Shown: positions 1 through 8,912, counted from the first letter of the stretch. The stretch is 28,963 nucleotides of DNA from JBBSBY01 sp038250835 (GCA_038250835.1 JBBSBY010000040.1:1-28963); one strand, 5' to 3'. Notes: a model not told the origin generated them from the sequence alone. Translations and numbers: made by a program.

Positions 1-51
1 AAAATCTACCGAGCCTTCATTAAATCACACGAATTCTTTTCGCGCTCAGCG

Positions 52-429
52 TCACTCAAACGTTCTCTTGGTACCGTCAGGCGATGTCGTTCCGCCGCCG
101 GAGCCGCCGGAGCCTTTCTCGAGACGATAGTAGTCCCGATGAGGCTGCCCGGGCGAATCAAAGTGCATTTCATCAAGATGCGGTTGATCACCGTGGGGTC
201 GTTTTTTCCTGGCGAGTTGTAGGGGCCCATTGCTTCGTTCGTCAGAAGGAGCCTCAAATCGTGAACCGATGACGCTCTGCGCCTCATGGGAGCCGTCGCG
301 TAGCGTTGTAACCGCCGCTATGACGGCCAGAGACCATTTTCCGAGACCATTGAAGAATTGCCTTCTGGTCTGGCGCTTCTCTTCCAGTTGTTCGTCGGGA
401 GCCTTACTCGTTTGAAAATCATTGTCCAT
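52..429 (-). CDS. small Tat-exported protein with His-x-Asp repeats, function unknown
   Basis: A 125-residue protein that I cannot assign to a named family. Residues 22-40 contain a twin-arginine signal (TRRQFF followed by a hydrophobic stretch rich in Ala/Val), so export in a folded or modified state by the Tat system is expected. The C-terminal third carries four His-x-Asp triplets (HGD, HLD, HFD, HRD) and a Gly/Ser tail (GSGGSGGG). The ATG at 429 is preceded by a strong ribosome site (AGGAGGG), which argues that this is a real gene. It lies downstream of the DUF3999 gene on the same strand but 428 bases away, with its own possible promoter. The repeats could bind metal or be targets of post-translational modification; both are inference. 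Genes further downstream on this strand lie outside the window. Confidence 0.7.
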   Translation of the reverse strand: MDNDFQTSKAPDEQLEEKRQTRRQFFNGLGKWSLAVIAAVTTLRDGSHEAQSVIGSRFEAPSDERSNGPLQLARKKRPHGDQPHLDEMHFDSPGQPHRDYYRLEKGSGGSGGGTTSPDGTKRTFE

Positions 430-857
430 GTCCAGCCCTCCTATTTAAGAAAGAGATCACGGTATCAATGAAACAGGCAGGTAATCGCGATGGGTTAGTG
501 TGGACCACTTCCCAAGGGTGTAGACTTTTCGATTCTTTGTTGTTGGTGTTCTCTGCCACAATAATTTATCGCTTTAAGTGGATCCGTTGATTGATCCGGA
601 TTTCAGGGCTCTATTTTGTGAGCCAACCCGGCCCCCTCATCAATAGTGGCGTCTTTAATTAATATTGACCTCAACTATAATCAGCCTACATCCCAATCCT
701 ACTTTAATATTGAGAGCATTGTATTGTCAAGTATATTAGTCAAGTTTTTTTGGTTTGTTTTTTGTTTCTTAGCTTGTCGTGTTTTGTTGTTCTTAGAATA
801 CATCACTTTCATGATGATAAGCGGTAAATCCGCAATTACGTCAATTCAGGGAAGATC
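430..857. other. AT-rich spacer without a convincing gene
   Basis: This 428-base gap separates two minus-strand genes. A reading frame of about 80 codons at 646-888 on the plus strand begins with GTG, lacks a ribosome site and runs into the DUF3999 gene, so it is not accepted. The T/G-rich tract near 744-795 becomes an A-rich tract on the minus strand, directly upstream of a possible promoter. A short GCGG/CCGC hairpin near 821-833 lies just past the DUF3999 stop and could be a weak terminator. Confidence 0.5.
701..730 (-). promoter_or_regulatory. possible sigma70 promoter for the Tat protein gene
   Basis: On the minus strand TTGACA (725-730) is followed after 18 bases by TAAAGT (701-706). 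An A-rich stretch upstream could act as an UP element, and a second TTGACT lies 8 bases further upstream. The leader to the ATG at 429 would be about 260 bases. The -10 box matches four of six consensus bases, so support is modest. Confidence 0.35.
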
Positions 858-2207
858 TCAGAGGCTCCTATCCATGGGACGCAACTGAGTTCTTTTCCGC
901 TCTTTTCTTAATGACCTTGCTCTTAGCATAATACTAAACAAAAGAAGAAGTCCGACCAGAAGCATTGCAATTCCAACGATTTTGCCGAGTTTTTCGGTGG
1001 TAGTCGCGACGCCGGGAGGTTTAGATACTGCAGGAGATGCCGGTGTTTTCCGTGATCGAACAACGGTAATCTCGTCGCTCATATTAGCTCGACCGGCGTC
1101 AGTAAATATTCTGGATACATTAATCGAAGGACCCAACTGCGTTTCCGGAGTAGCTTTCGAGGCGCCGTAATACAGCCTGTAAGTTTCCCCTTCCTTAGCT
1201 TCGAATGCAATCGCGGGAGCAATAGACCATGTTTCTACGCCCGTAATGGATAAGATTTGTCGAGCTCCCCCTGTCAACTCAATTTTGATGTACCTAGACG
1301 TGATAGGCTGAAAATTGAAGGTTATATTCTCCTGCTTAGCCTCTTCTTTTCTCAAGCGGTAATAAATTGAACTATACTTTTGACGCCATGTATCCTCATC
1401 AGGAGCTTTGGCTGAGAATATCGTAATGTGCTTGGCAAATTCCCGTTCAGGGCTCAACAGAGCGATTCTCGCCAAAGGATAGCTATTTGGTCCTAGATCA
1501 GCAATTATGTACGCGGCTCCTGTGGTTGGATCGCTTTTCTTTTCGACAACTTTGAGATCCGCTCGTCGGAGCAAAGGATACTCTTCTTTGGCTCCCTTCA
1601 GGGATATTCCTTCAATTTGTAAAGGAGAGAGTTCATCATCAATGACTCGGATGTGCAGATATTGAAAGTTATTCGCCTGGTGGTCGACGGTCAGCGACCG
1701 AACGGGTATAGGGCCGGGCGCATCCACGAGCATCTTATCCATTGATAGAACATAATAGTCTTTTGTGTTGTCCGATCCTTTAATTTCGAGTCTGCGGGCG
1801 AAATCAGTCGAAGATGTTTCTAAAGTAAACCCGGTAGAAAGACTCTTTGAACCTTTATCAATCCAGATGTCGGTCCACTTTCCAACGGCCCTCGACACTC
1901 GCATCGCTTTCGGCGCTGTTTCTTCACTCGTATTATGGGCCGCGGGTGGATTAATCAATGTGTATCCCACAGTCTGACCCGAATTTGAAACAATTCTTAA
2001 ATCAGCAAAATCGGGCCGGCTTTTCTCGATCAAAGCTGAATCTAATTCTATAACAATTAGTGATGGTGATTCGGATGGGATTACAATATTCCTGAAGAAT
2101 GACCACGGCACCGTATCAATAGGGGCGGCCGCGGCCGAATATGGCTCAAAGAAGGCACAAAGAACAAGTATTATAAAGATTGCAGATAAAGTCGGACGAT
2201 TATTCAC
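858..2207 (-). CDS. DUF3999-family membrane-anchored envelope protein
   Basis: A 449-residue exported protein. It has an N-terminal signal peptide (hydrophobic residues about 8-28, ending AAAA), then a region with the DUF3999 pattern in which a hydrophobic beta strand is followed by DFADLRIVSNSGQTVGY near residues 66-83. A middle portion resembles beta-sandwich or discoidin-like segments (for example SRYIKIELTGG). Near the C-terminus a single membrane helix (about residues 411-430) is followed by a basic tail, giving a topology with most of the protein outside the cytoplasm. The start is GTG at 2207, chosen because GGAGGA lies at a suitable distance and a good promoter lies just upstream. No biochemical function is established for DUF3999. 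In other bacteria such genes often sit next to a large multi-spanning membrane protein gene; none is visible here. Confidence 0.75.
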   Translation of the reverse strand: MNNRPTLSAIFIILVLCAFFEPYSAAAAPIDTVPWSFFRNIVIPSESPSLIVIELDSALIEKSRPDFADLRIVSNSGQTVGYTLINPPAAHNTSEETAPKAMRVSRAVGKWTDIWIDKGSKSLSTGFTLETSSTDFARRLEIKGSDNTKDYYVLSMDKMLVDAPGPIPVRSLTVDHQANNFQYLHIRVIDDELSPLQIEGISLKGAKEEYPLLRRADLKVVEKKSDPTTGAAYIIADLGPNSYPLARIALLSPEREFAKHITIFSAKAPDEDTWRQKYSSIYYRLRKEEAKQENITFNFQPITSRYIKIELTGGARQILSITGVETWSIAPAIAFEAKEGETYRLYYGASKATPETQLGPSINVSRIFTDAGRANMSDEITVVRSRKTPASPAVSKPPGVATTTEKLGKIVGIAMLLVGLLLLFSIMLRARSLRKERKRTQLRPMDRSL

Positions 2208-2237
2208 TTAGCACGTCCTCCGCCAAGATGGGAGCGG

Positions 2238-2266
2238 ATTATAGTCTGTTCCGGCTTCTGAATCAA
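2238..2266 (-). promoter_or_regulatory. sigma70-type promoter of the DUF3999 gene
   Basis: On the minus strand TTGATT (2261-2266) and a perfect TATAAT (2238-2243) are separated by exactly 17 bases. Transcription would start near 2231, giving a leader of about 25 bases that contains the ribosome site of the GTG start at 2207. This is the best-formed promoter in the window. Confidence 0.65.
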
Positions 2267-2437
2267 CAAATTACGTTATACTAAGCTGAATTCGCTGGTC
2301 GAATTGGACGCGAAACTCACAATGGGACGCTTACATAACACCTTTTCGGCTAACACGGACATACAATGGATTATATCATTTAGGTCGTGCTATGATTGAC
2401 CGGACCTTATGGGGCTTTGAAAGATTAGAAGGGTTTT

Positions 2438-5119
2438 ATGGAAGTAATTACTACCCATGTAAATGCCGATTTCGACGCGTTTGCGTCAATGGTGGCGGCT
2501 CACAAGCTTTATCCGGACGCGGTCATGGCTTTCCCGGGATCTCAAGAAAAGCATCTGAGAGACTTTTTTATAGCCTCGGCCATATACATTCTGTCCATCG
2601 AGCGAGCAAAAGATATAGATCTAAGCAAAGTGAAGCGTCTGATCCTCGTCGACACGAGACAAAAACAGAGAATCGGCAGATTTGCGGAGCTGGTGGATAA
2701 CGGCGCCCTCGATATCCACATTTATGATCATCACCCTGATTCCGCTGATGATGCGCAGGGGAGCCTTGAAGTCGTTCGCGAAGTAGGGGCTACCGTAACT
2801 CTATTGATACAAGAAATGAGAAAAAGGGAAATCGACCTCAATGCCGAGGAAGCCACCCTGTTGGCGCTGGGCCTATACGAGGACACTGGGTCGTTTACTT
2901 TCACTTCCACTACTCCGGATGATCTCGAAGCTGCGGCCTGGTTGGTTCAACAGGGGGCAAATTTGAACGTGGTCGCTCACATGATGCCCACGGATCTTAA
3001 CAGAGGCCAAATTGAAGTACTGCACCAGCTCATTGAAGAAACGGAGCTAATCACAATCGGAGGAGTGGAAATAGTCGTTGCGACCGCGGGCGCCGACGGA
3101 TATATCGGCGATCTGGCCATACTTGTTCATAAGTATAAAGACATTGAAAATTTGAAATCCATTTTTGCCGTAATACGTATGGAGGATAGACTCCACCTAA
3201 TTGCCCGCAGCAGCATCGATGACGTGAACTGCGCCGAGATTGCTTCCGAATTCGGTGGGGGAGGACATGCGGCGGCCGCGAGCGCAACTATCAGAAACAT
3301 GACATTATATGAGGCAAAGGATCGCCTTATCAAATTATTGAATGAGAGGGTTCGTCCGAAACGTTTAGCTCAAGAAATCATGAGTAGGCCTGTTTATACA
3401 ATAGAGGCCGATCATACGATCGAAGAAGCGTCGGAATTACTCAGCCGATACCAAATAAGTTCTTTGCCGGTAATGAGAAACCATCTCATTTTCGGCATCT
3501 TACACCGGAATGCCGTCGAAAAGGCATTGCATCACGGTCTCAAATTTGAACCAGTCGAAGAATTCACGAATCCCGGTACGGTTTTCGTAACCCCTGAGGA
3601 ACCAATTGAGAACGTCCTGAGAATAGCAGTCGACAGTAGACTGAGACTAGTCCCGGTCCTGAAGTCCGGAGACCTCGTCGGGGTAATAAGCAGGAGCGAT
3701 TTACTTGAGCATCTCAGGTTGCCCAGGGAAAGCGATTCTACAGGACCCGATGAATTTCCGATTTCCAAATCGCGGACCAAAAGCGTGCGCAAATTGATGG
3801 AGGAAAGATTACCCCAACAAGTTTTGAAAGTTCTTCGTTTAGCGGGAGAAATAGCCGTAATGCGTCGTGAAGAAGTTTACCTGGTCGGTGGAGCTGTTCG
3901 TGATCTGCTTTTGCGCAATTACAACCTCGATATTGATCTTGTGGTGGAAGGTCAGGGAATTCCCTTTGCCAGGGAACTCGCTGAAGAATTTCCTCGCTGC
4001 CGCGTCCGAGATCATGAGAAGTTCGGCACCGCTGTCATGCTTTTTGATGACGGTTTCAAAGTGGACGTCGCTACTGCTCGACACGAATACTATGCGAGTC
4101 CCGGCGCCTTGCCCACAGTGGAAACAAGTTCCATTAAACGCGATCTATTCAGAAGAGACTTTACCATCAATACATTGGCGGTAAGCCTGAATCCGAGAAC
4201 CTTTGGGAAAATAATAGATTTTTTTGGAGGATCAAGGGATATAAAGGACAAGGCCATTCGGGTTCTACACAACTTGGCCTTTGTGGAAGATCCGACACGA
4301 ATACTAAGAGCGGTAAGGTTCAGCAGCAGGTTTGATTTTAACATCGGCAAACACACTGCCGGCTTAATCACGAACGCCTGTCGGATGATGTTTTTTGATA
4401 AGGTGGAGGGGAAACGACTACTTAACGAACTTATACATATTCTGGATGAAAGGAAACCGCTCCCCGCTTTGAATTTAATGGCTTCCTACGCCATTCCTGA
4501 AGCGATACACCCGCAAATGCGTTTTACGCGAAAAAGCCTCAGTTTAGCGGAATCAGTTTCCGGGGTGCTTGCCTGGTGGAAATATCAAGGACTCAAGGAC
4601 CGCATAGAGGTCTGGATTGTCTATATGCAGGCTCTAACGGACGGACTTTCCGACGGAGAATTTTCAGAAGTTTGCGCAAGGTTGTCCATAGTTCCCCATC
4701 TTGTCCGACAAATGCTCTCGGATCGGAATGAACTCAAATCAGCTTTAGCTCTTATGGCCAGGGGGTATGTTGTGCGACCCAGCGAAATTGCGGCTCAACT
4801 GAGGCCTTTATCCCTCGAGACTCTGCTGTTCACCATGGCAAAGACCGGACGGCCGCAATCTAGAGAAGCAATTGCGCAATACATCAATGTTTATAGAAAC
4901 ATTAAACCCATTTTAACCGGCAGGGATCTTATTCAAATGGGGTACAAACCCGGTCCGTTGTTTGGTGAGATTCTTTCGGGGATTCGCGACGAAAAGCTCA
5001 ATGGAAATATTGCGACGTCCACGGATGAGATCACATTCGTCAAATCCGCTTTTCCCCTAAACAAAAAAAAGACGATTGATTTGGAATCAGATGTCCCTCA
5101 GCTTGACTTTTTAATATAA
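2438..5119 (+). CDS. DHH phosphoesterase-CBS-tRNA nucleotidyltransferase fusion (CCA-, A-adding or poly(A) polymerase type)
   Basis: An 893-residue multidomain protein. Residues 1-300 form a DHH/DHHA1 phosphoesterase: HVNADFDA at 7-14, DTR at 72-74, DHH at 97-99 and GGGGH at 273-277. Two CBS domains follow at about 310-365 and 370-428. Residues 465-640 form the class II nucleotidyltransferase head: GGAVRD at 484-489, metal-binding Asp498 and Asp500, RRDF at 572-575 and EDPTRILRAVRF at 617-628. The remainder is the helical tRNA-binding tail. The same architecture is known in the A-adding enzyme of Aquifex and in Geobacter, where CC addition and A addition are done by separate proteins. It therefore probably completes or repairs tRNA 3' ends, possibly adding only the terminal A. 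Which bases it adds cannot be read from sequence alone. The ATG at 2438 has an AGAAGGG ribosome site. Confidence 0.88.
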   Translation: MEVITTHVNADFDAFASMVAAHKLYPDAVMAFPGSQEKHLRDFFIASAIYILSIERAKDIDLSKVKRLILVDTRQKQRIGRFAELVDNGALDIHIYDHHPDSADDAQGSLEVVREVGATVTLLIQEMRKREIDLNAEEATLLALGLYEDTGSFTFTSTTPDDLEAAAWLVQQGANLNVVAHMMPTDLNRGQIEVLHQLIEETELITIGGVEIVVATAGADGYIGDLAILVHKYKDIENLKSIFAVIRMEDRLHLIARSSIDDVNCAEIASEFGGGGHAAAASATIRNMTLYEAKDRLIKLLNERVRPKRLAQEIMSRPVYTIEADHTIEEASELLSRYQISSLPVMRNHLIFGILHRNAVEKALHHGLKFEPVEEFTNPGTVFVTPEEPIENVLRIAVDSRLRLVPVLKSGDLVGVISRSDLLEHLRLPRESDSTGPDEFPISKSRTKSVRKLMEERLPQQVLKVLRLAGEIAVMRREEVYLVGGAVRDLLLRNYNLDIDLVVEGQGIPFARELAEEFPRCRVRDHEKFGTAVMLFDDGFKVDVATARHEYYASPGALPTVETSSIKRDLFRRDFTINTLAVSLNPRTFGKIIDFFGGSRDIKDKAIRVLHNLAFVEDPTRILRAVRFSSRFDFNIGKHTAGLITNACRMMFFDKVEGKRLLNELIHILDERKPLPALNLMASYAIPEAIHPQMRFTRKSLSLAESVSGVLAWWKYQGLKDRIEVWIVYMQALTDGLSDGEFSEVCARLSIVPHLVRQMLSDRNELKSALALMARGYVVRPSEIAAQLRPLSLETLLFTMAKTGRPQSREAIAQYINVYRNIKPILTGRDLIQMGYKPGPLFGEILSGIRDEKLNGNIATSTDEITFVKSAFPLNKKKTIDLESDVPQLDFLI

Positions 5120-5503
5120 AAATAGCATTTTAGTTGCGCTAGCCCCAGGTGAATTCCTTGCACGCTTCTCTTCACTGAGATCGTAACGGACACTGATCTT
5201 TATACAATCTCGAAAAACGGCATGCACTGATGAGAGTTTGATGTCTCAAGATGAGATTCCTCGGGTTGGAATGGAATTTACCCGGCGGTTGGCAATTATG
5301 ATCAAGTCAGATCTGCCCGACGCCGGTGGGCGGTATCAGAGATCATTTCATCCACCTGAGATTTTGCTTTGACAAAGTTTTCTTCTCTTGATTGGCCAAG
5401 TATACGGTGAGAAACCCTTCGATAGAAAAAGATATCTCCGAGATGATTGAAATACCGGCGACGCATAAGAGCGTTACAAGTCGACAAAAGCCTGGAGGTC
5501 GGA
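5120..5503 (+). other. spacer of 384 bases, no supported gene
   Basis: No convincing reading frame, terminator or RNA is seen between the nucleotidyltransferase fusion and the carboxyltransferase gene. The open frame reaching back to 5447 is an in-frame extension of the downstream gene without its own ribosome site. A minus-strand frame over 5302-5580 overlaps the coding start and is rejected. A GCCC/GGGC hairpin near 5318-5334 is too short to interpret. Confidence 0.5.
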
Positions 5504-6838
5504 ATGAACAGCGGAAATACCAAACAAATTAAACTCTTTGACATCACTCTCAGAGACGGCTCCCAAAGCAAGGTTGCCACTAGGATAAAATTAGACGATC
5601 TCCTTGCTATTGCCTCAAAGCTCGCTGAGTCTGGGATATACGGAGCGGAGACCTGGGGTGGAGCGACTTTTGACGTTTGCGTTCGCTATCTTCGAGAAGA
5701 TCCTTGGGAAAGGGCGCGGATCCTTAAATCGGCCATGCCGAACGTCATGAATATGATGCTGATTCGAGGCCAAAATTTGGTCGCATACTCCAACTTTCCT
5801 GACGATGTGGTTTACAAATTTGTTCATGTGGCGGCTCGCAACGGTATTGATGTTTTCAGGATTTTTGACGCCCTGGATGATATGCGAAACCACGAGGCTG
5901 TCATTAAAGCGGTTCGGGAAGAGGGTAAAATAGCGGAAGGCGCTGTTTGTTTTACAATCAGTCCGGTTCACACAATAGAGAAGTTTGTCTCTAAGGCTCG
6001 GCAGTTGGAAGACAAGGGTGTTGATCAAATCGCCATCAAGGACATGGCGGGTTTGATTGATCCTTTCACAACCTATGAATTGGTCTCCAGCTTGAAAAAG
6101 GCAGTAAGCGTACCCATCCACCTGCATACTCACGATAACTGCGGACTGGGCATGATGTCGGCGCTAAAGGCGGCTGAAGCCGGTTGCGATATGATAGATT
6201 CGGTCCTAAGCCCTTTTGCCGGCGGCACAGGACATCCATGCACGGAATCTTTGGTTTACGCTTTCCACAAGTTCGGATGGGAAACGGGCTGTGATTTGAA
6301 AACTTTAACTGAAGCCGCCGATTTGGCTAGAGCAGTACGGATGAAATACACTGAGTTTGAGGCGCCTTACAGCGGCGTTGATTGCAAGATGCTGGTTACT
6401 CAGATACCGGGCGGCGTTATGTCAAACCTGGCGAGCCAGCTCAGAATCCAAAACGCCCTCCCGAGACTCAACGAGATTGTCGAAGAAATTCCTAAGGTTC
6501 GGGAGGATTTAGGCTGGATTCCTCTGGTTACTCCCACATCTCAAATAGTCGTTTCTCAAGCCACTTTCAATGTATTGTTGGGAAGATACAAGATTATCGC
6601 CAATCATACGGCCAACCTGTTGAAAGGTCTATACGGTGAAACTCCGGCTCCGGTCAACAAGGAACTTCAGGATCGAGTCCTCAAAGGCGAAAGTCCCGTT
6701 ACCGTACGTCCTGCCGAGTTATTGCCCCCAATGTGGCCTGAATTGGAAAAGAAGTTTCCCGGACTCACGGATGAAGAAATATTGATTCACGCTATCTTTC
6801 CTCACGAAGCTGCGGGCTACTTCGAAGAGAAAAAATAG
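5504..6838 (+). CDS. biotin-dependent carboxyltransferase subunit (transcarboxylase 5S / pyruvate carboxylase B-like, no biotin domain)
   Basis: A 444-residue TIM-barrel carboxyltransferase that moves a carboxyl group between pyruvate/oxaloacetate and carboxybiotin. Visible hallmarks are FDITLRDGSQS at 12-22 with metal ligand Asp13, the Lys of IAIKDMAG (Lys179, the residue carbamylated in this family), and the metal-binding HLHTHDN (His208, His210). PGGVMSNLASQL follows in the C-terminal part. The protein ends after the carboxyltransferase and its helical extension, with no biotinyl AMKM motif, so a separate biotin carrier is needed. Start ATG 5504 is preferred over 5447 because GGAGG lies five bases upstream and the conserved protein begins there. 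The acyl-CoA carboxylase subunit and methylmalonyl-CoA genes at 19451-21490 make a transcarboxylase 5S role attractive; oxaloacetate decarboxylase alpha or pyruvate carboxylase B are alternatives. The usual RDAHQS reads RDGSQS here. Confidence 0.82.
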   Translation: MNSGNTKQIKLFDITLRDGSQSKVATRIKLDDLLAIASKLAESGIYGAETWGGATFDVCVRYLREDPWERARILKSAMPNVMNMMLIRGQNLVAYSNFPDDVVYKFVHVAARNGIDVFRIFDALDDMRNHEAVIKAVREEGKIAEGAVCFTISPVHTIEKFVSKARQLEDKGVDQIAIKDMAGLIDPFTTYELVSSLKKAVSVPIHLHTHDNCGLGMMSALKAAEAGCDMIDSVLSPFAGGTGHPCTESLVYAFHKFGWETGCDLKTLTEAADLARAVRMKYTEFEAPYSGVDCKMLVTQIPGGVMSNLASQLRIQNALPRLNEIVEEIPKVREDLGWIPLVTPTSQIVVSQATFNVLLGRYKIIANHTANLLKGLYGETPAPVNKELQDRVLKGESPVTVRPAELLPPMWPELEKKFPGLTDEEILIHAIFPHEAAGYFEEKK

Positions 6839-6864
6839 TCGGATGTATACCGCATAATGGAAGA

Positions 6865-6886
6865 GGCGCGATATTCGCGCCTTTTT
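6865..6886 (+). terminator. rho-independent terminator after the carboxyltransferase gene
   Basis: A perfect 7-bp stem, GGCGCGA (6865-6871) with TCGCGCC (6875-6881), encloses a three-base loop and is followed directly by five T residues. It lies 26 bases after the stop codon of the upstream gene. Confidence 0.8.
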
Positions 6887-6923
6887 ACGTTCTGATGTCG
6901 CTAGCCAGTAAAATATTGGTTTT

Positions 6924-7029
6924 ATACTATTTCGCTTTTCGTAACATCCTGTTGAAGATCCTCACCCTACCCTTTTCCAAGTCTGGAGAGGGAACTAAGA
7001 GGATTCAGCGATGTTATATGTTTTACTGC
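6924..7029. repeat. dispersed intergenic repeat, copy 1
   Basis: This segment is nearly identical to 12197-12306. It carries outer inverted arms TAACATC (6942-6948) and GATGTTA (7010-7016) and an inner imperfect stem formed by CCCTTTTCC (6970-6978) and GGAGAGGG (6985-6992). It lies in a spacer past a terminator and is not part of a gene, although a spurious frame of 80 codons runs through it. Confidence 0.8.
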
Positions 7030-7582
7030 AGGTCTTTGTCGCCTATTGGTATGGGGGGCGAATATTATTTGGAAAATTACAGGCATCTACAAAGTAAGCC
7101 GGTAAATACAGGCGACTATCTTTCTAAATTAATCTAGGTTTTGATCTAATATCAATTAATCTCTAATAAGACTATCATTTGAATTGCGGGCGCGTTTTTA
7201 ATTATGCTGTAAACGATCGTCCCTGGGGGCGCTTGAATTGTAATGTGGTTTTTTATCCGTAATTAAAGTCAAAACTATCCTTTTTTACTGGATTTAATCA
7301 CCTAATAATGCTAGGCTTTTCTGTAACCAATTAGGTATCATCTTGTTCACTTTTCATAAATACTGCTTAAAATTTAGTATTTATTTTCCGATCGTATGAT
7401 GATCAGGCTCTAGGATCAGCAGCGCTACAAGTCCGCCAATCGAACAAATCCATTTAGCGGTGTAACGCCTCATCATCTGAATGCGTTTGCTACTGAAACA
7501 TCTAAAGGGTTGCTGAATTTTATAATACGAGAGCTGCGCTGAATCCTATCGAAAGTATTCAAGCGTGAATAGGAGTTGCGAC
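7030..7582. other. AT-rich spacer upstream of the metallopeptidase gene
   Basis: No gene, tRNA or terminator was recognised in this spacer. A perfect TATAAT occurs at 7521-7526, about 57 bases before the GTG start at 7583, but no matching -35 box sits at the right distance. It is at best a -10 element that would need an activator. Confidence 0.45.
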
Positions 7583-8548
7583 GTGCTTTCCATCAATAAA
7601 CGCCTGGTACTTGTTTTGACCGTTTTTGCGTTAATGATTTCAATATTGACGGATTGCGCCTCCGCGGCTTCTAAGCAAGACTACAAATACATCAACTACT
7701 CCACTCAACATTATAATGTCTGGTATGATCAAGGAGAGGCAAACGGACTCTCATACGCAAAGGGCATAGAACCCTATCTTGGAAAAGCCTACAATGCCGC
7801 CTTATCGGTGATAGGAACCGATTACAGGCGTCCGAGCCAGCAAGGCAAACTTAATATAAAATTTTACGACTCTGATGACGGCGCTTACGGCTATATGAGT
7901 CCGTCAGATTCGTGGCGGGCAACAACCGTTTTTCTTAATACCAATTATCTTAAAGATCAACATTATGGCGCATGGGCAAATACCGTTGCGCACGAAACGG
8001 CGCATATTCTCTTTTTCAATTATACGAATGCCGCGAAATGGAACCCGTCTCTCTGGAACCACACCACATTTTTAACCGAAGCTCTCTCATGGTATGCGGC
8101 TGATTGCGTCTTCGGATGGGCCGACAGAAGGACCAGTGACACTCTATCCGCTACTTACATCAGAAGCCAGATCAAGTTTTACGCGGGTGATCTAAATCGC
8201 AAAATAAGTTGGGCTGAGTGCGGCAATATATATAATAATCCTAAATCACAATCCGATCTAGTGTTTTCGGTTTGGAATTTGAGGGCTATAGGCTCATTTC
8301 TTACGGATGACTCGAGAACCTCCGGCTCATCAAAACTCACAACTCTGCTTTGGTATCTAAAGCTAAATGAAGCTAACCTGAGCGGTTTTGGACGACTATC
8401 AGATGAGAGGGCCCTTTCAACTTTTGAAGAAGCCTTTAAAACGGCTTACGGAAAATCCGCAAATTCTTCCTGGCAATTGGGAACGCCGGAATCGCTTACA
8501 AATTCGCGTTACCTATATGAAGACTACTACAAATACATCTATAAGTAG
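7583..8548 (+). CDS. secreted zinc metallopeptidase-like protein (HExxH...E)
   Basis: A 321-residue exported protein. Residues 1-29 form a signal peptide ending ASA; the Cys near its end does not fit a lipobox. The catalytic-type motif is HETAH (His137, Glu138, His141), followed after 24 residues by TEALSWY with Glu166 as the likely third zinc ligand, the gluzincin-like layout. No named peptidase family is recognised with certainty and the substrate is unknown. The GTG at 7583 is chosen because AGGAG (7571-7575) lies seven bases upstream; the GTG at 7565 would put that ribosome site inside the gene. The next gene on this strand, 365 bases on, is another envelope protein with its own promoter, so the two are neighbours rather than a clear operon. 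Confidence 0.72.
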   Translation: MLSINKRLVLVLTVFALMISILTDCASAASKQDYKYINYSTQHYNVWYDQGEANGLSYAKGIEPYLGKAYNAALSVIGTDYRRPSQQGKLNIKFYDSDDGAYGYMSPSDSWRATTVFLNTNYLKDQHYGAWANTVAHETAHILFFNYTNAAKWNPSLWNHTTFLTEALSWYAADCVFGWADRRTSDTLSATYIRSQIKFYAGDLNRKISWAECGNIYNNPKSQSDLVFSVWNLRAIGSFLTDDSRTSGSSKLTTLLWYLKLNEANLSGFGRLSDERALSTFEEAFKTAYGKSANSSWQLGTPESLTNSRYLYEDYYKYIYK

Positions 8549-8912
8549 AAAAAGAAACAATTGTAATAAATTTATACAGTTTTAAGCGAGCGCGATATCC
8601 ACCGCAAAGCTCTTTTCATGGTCTGCGCAACAACCCATCTATTCGGCATAGTTCCAATCCGGTTCAATTCTCATAATTCTAAGTTCCTCTTCTAAGTTAC
8701 CATAAGGACTTTTTCATCTTCAGTGTACGGGTTCAACCATCGGATCTGTTGTCATATTACATGACCGCTCTTTAAGATACGCCGCTTTCTGCGTAACATT
8801 TTTATCAATCGTTTTTATTGACTTATTTTATTATTTACTTTAATATAGCAACGTATTTATCAAGTATTACGATACTAATCATATACGGCAAAATCCTTAA
8901 GGGAGCATGCTG
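8549..8912 (+). other. AT-rich spacer carrying the promoter of the VWA-OmpA gene
   Basis: The spacer has no supported gene. Its last 150 bases are very AT-rich and hold a promoter at 8818-8846. No hairpin with a T run was found for the upstream peptidase gene. Confidence 0.45.
8818..8846 (+). promoter_or_regulatory. sigma70-type promoter of the VWA-OmpA gene
   Basis: TTGACT (8818-8823) and TAATAT (8841-8846) are separated by 17 bases in an AT-rich setting. Transcription would begin near 8853, giving a leader of about 60 bases to the ATG at 8913. Confidence 0.5.

Noticed and set aside
646..888. 80-codon plus-strand frame
   Set aside because: It begins with GTG without a ribosome site, lies in a T-rich spacer and runs into the 3' end of the DUF3999 gene on the other strand.
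5227..5260. CTGATGA followed by GAG...CTC, resembling a hammerhead ribozyme core
   Set aside because: The required GAAA after the stem is replaced by AAGA and no closing stems I and III can be drawn.
6895..7137. 80-codon plus-strand frame
   Set aside because: It runs through the dispersed repeat and has no ribosome site or protein-like composition.
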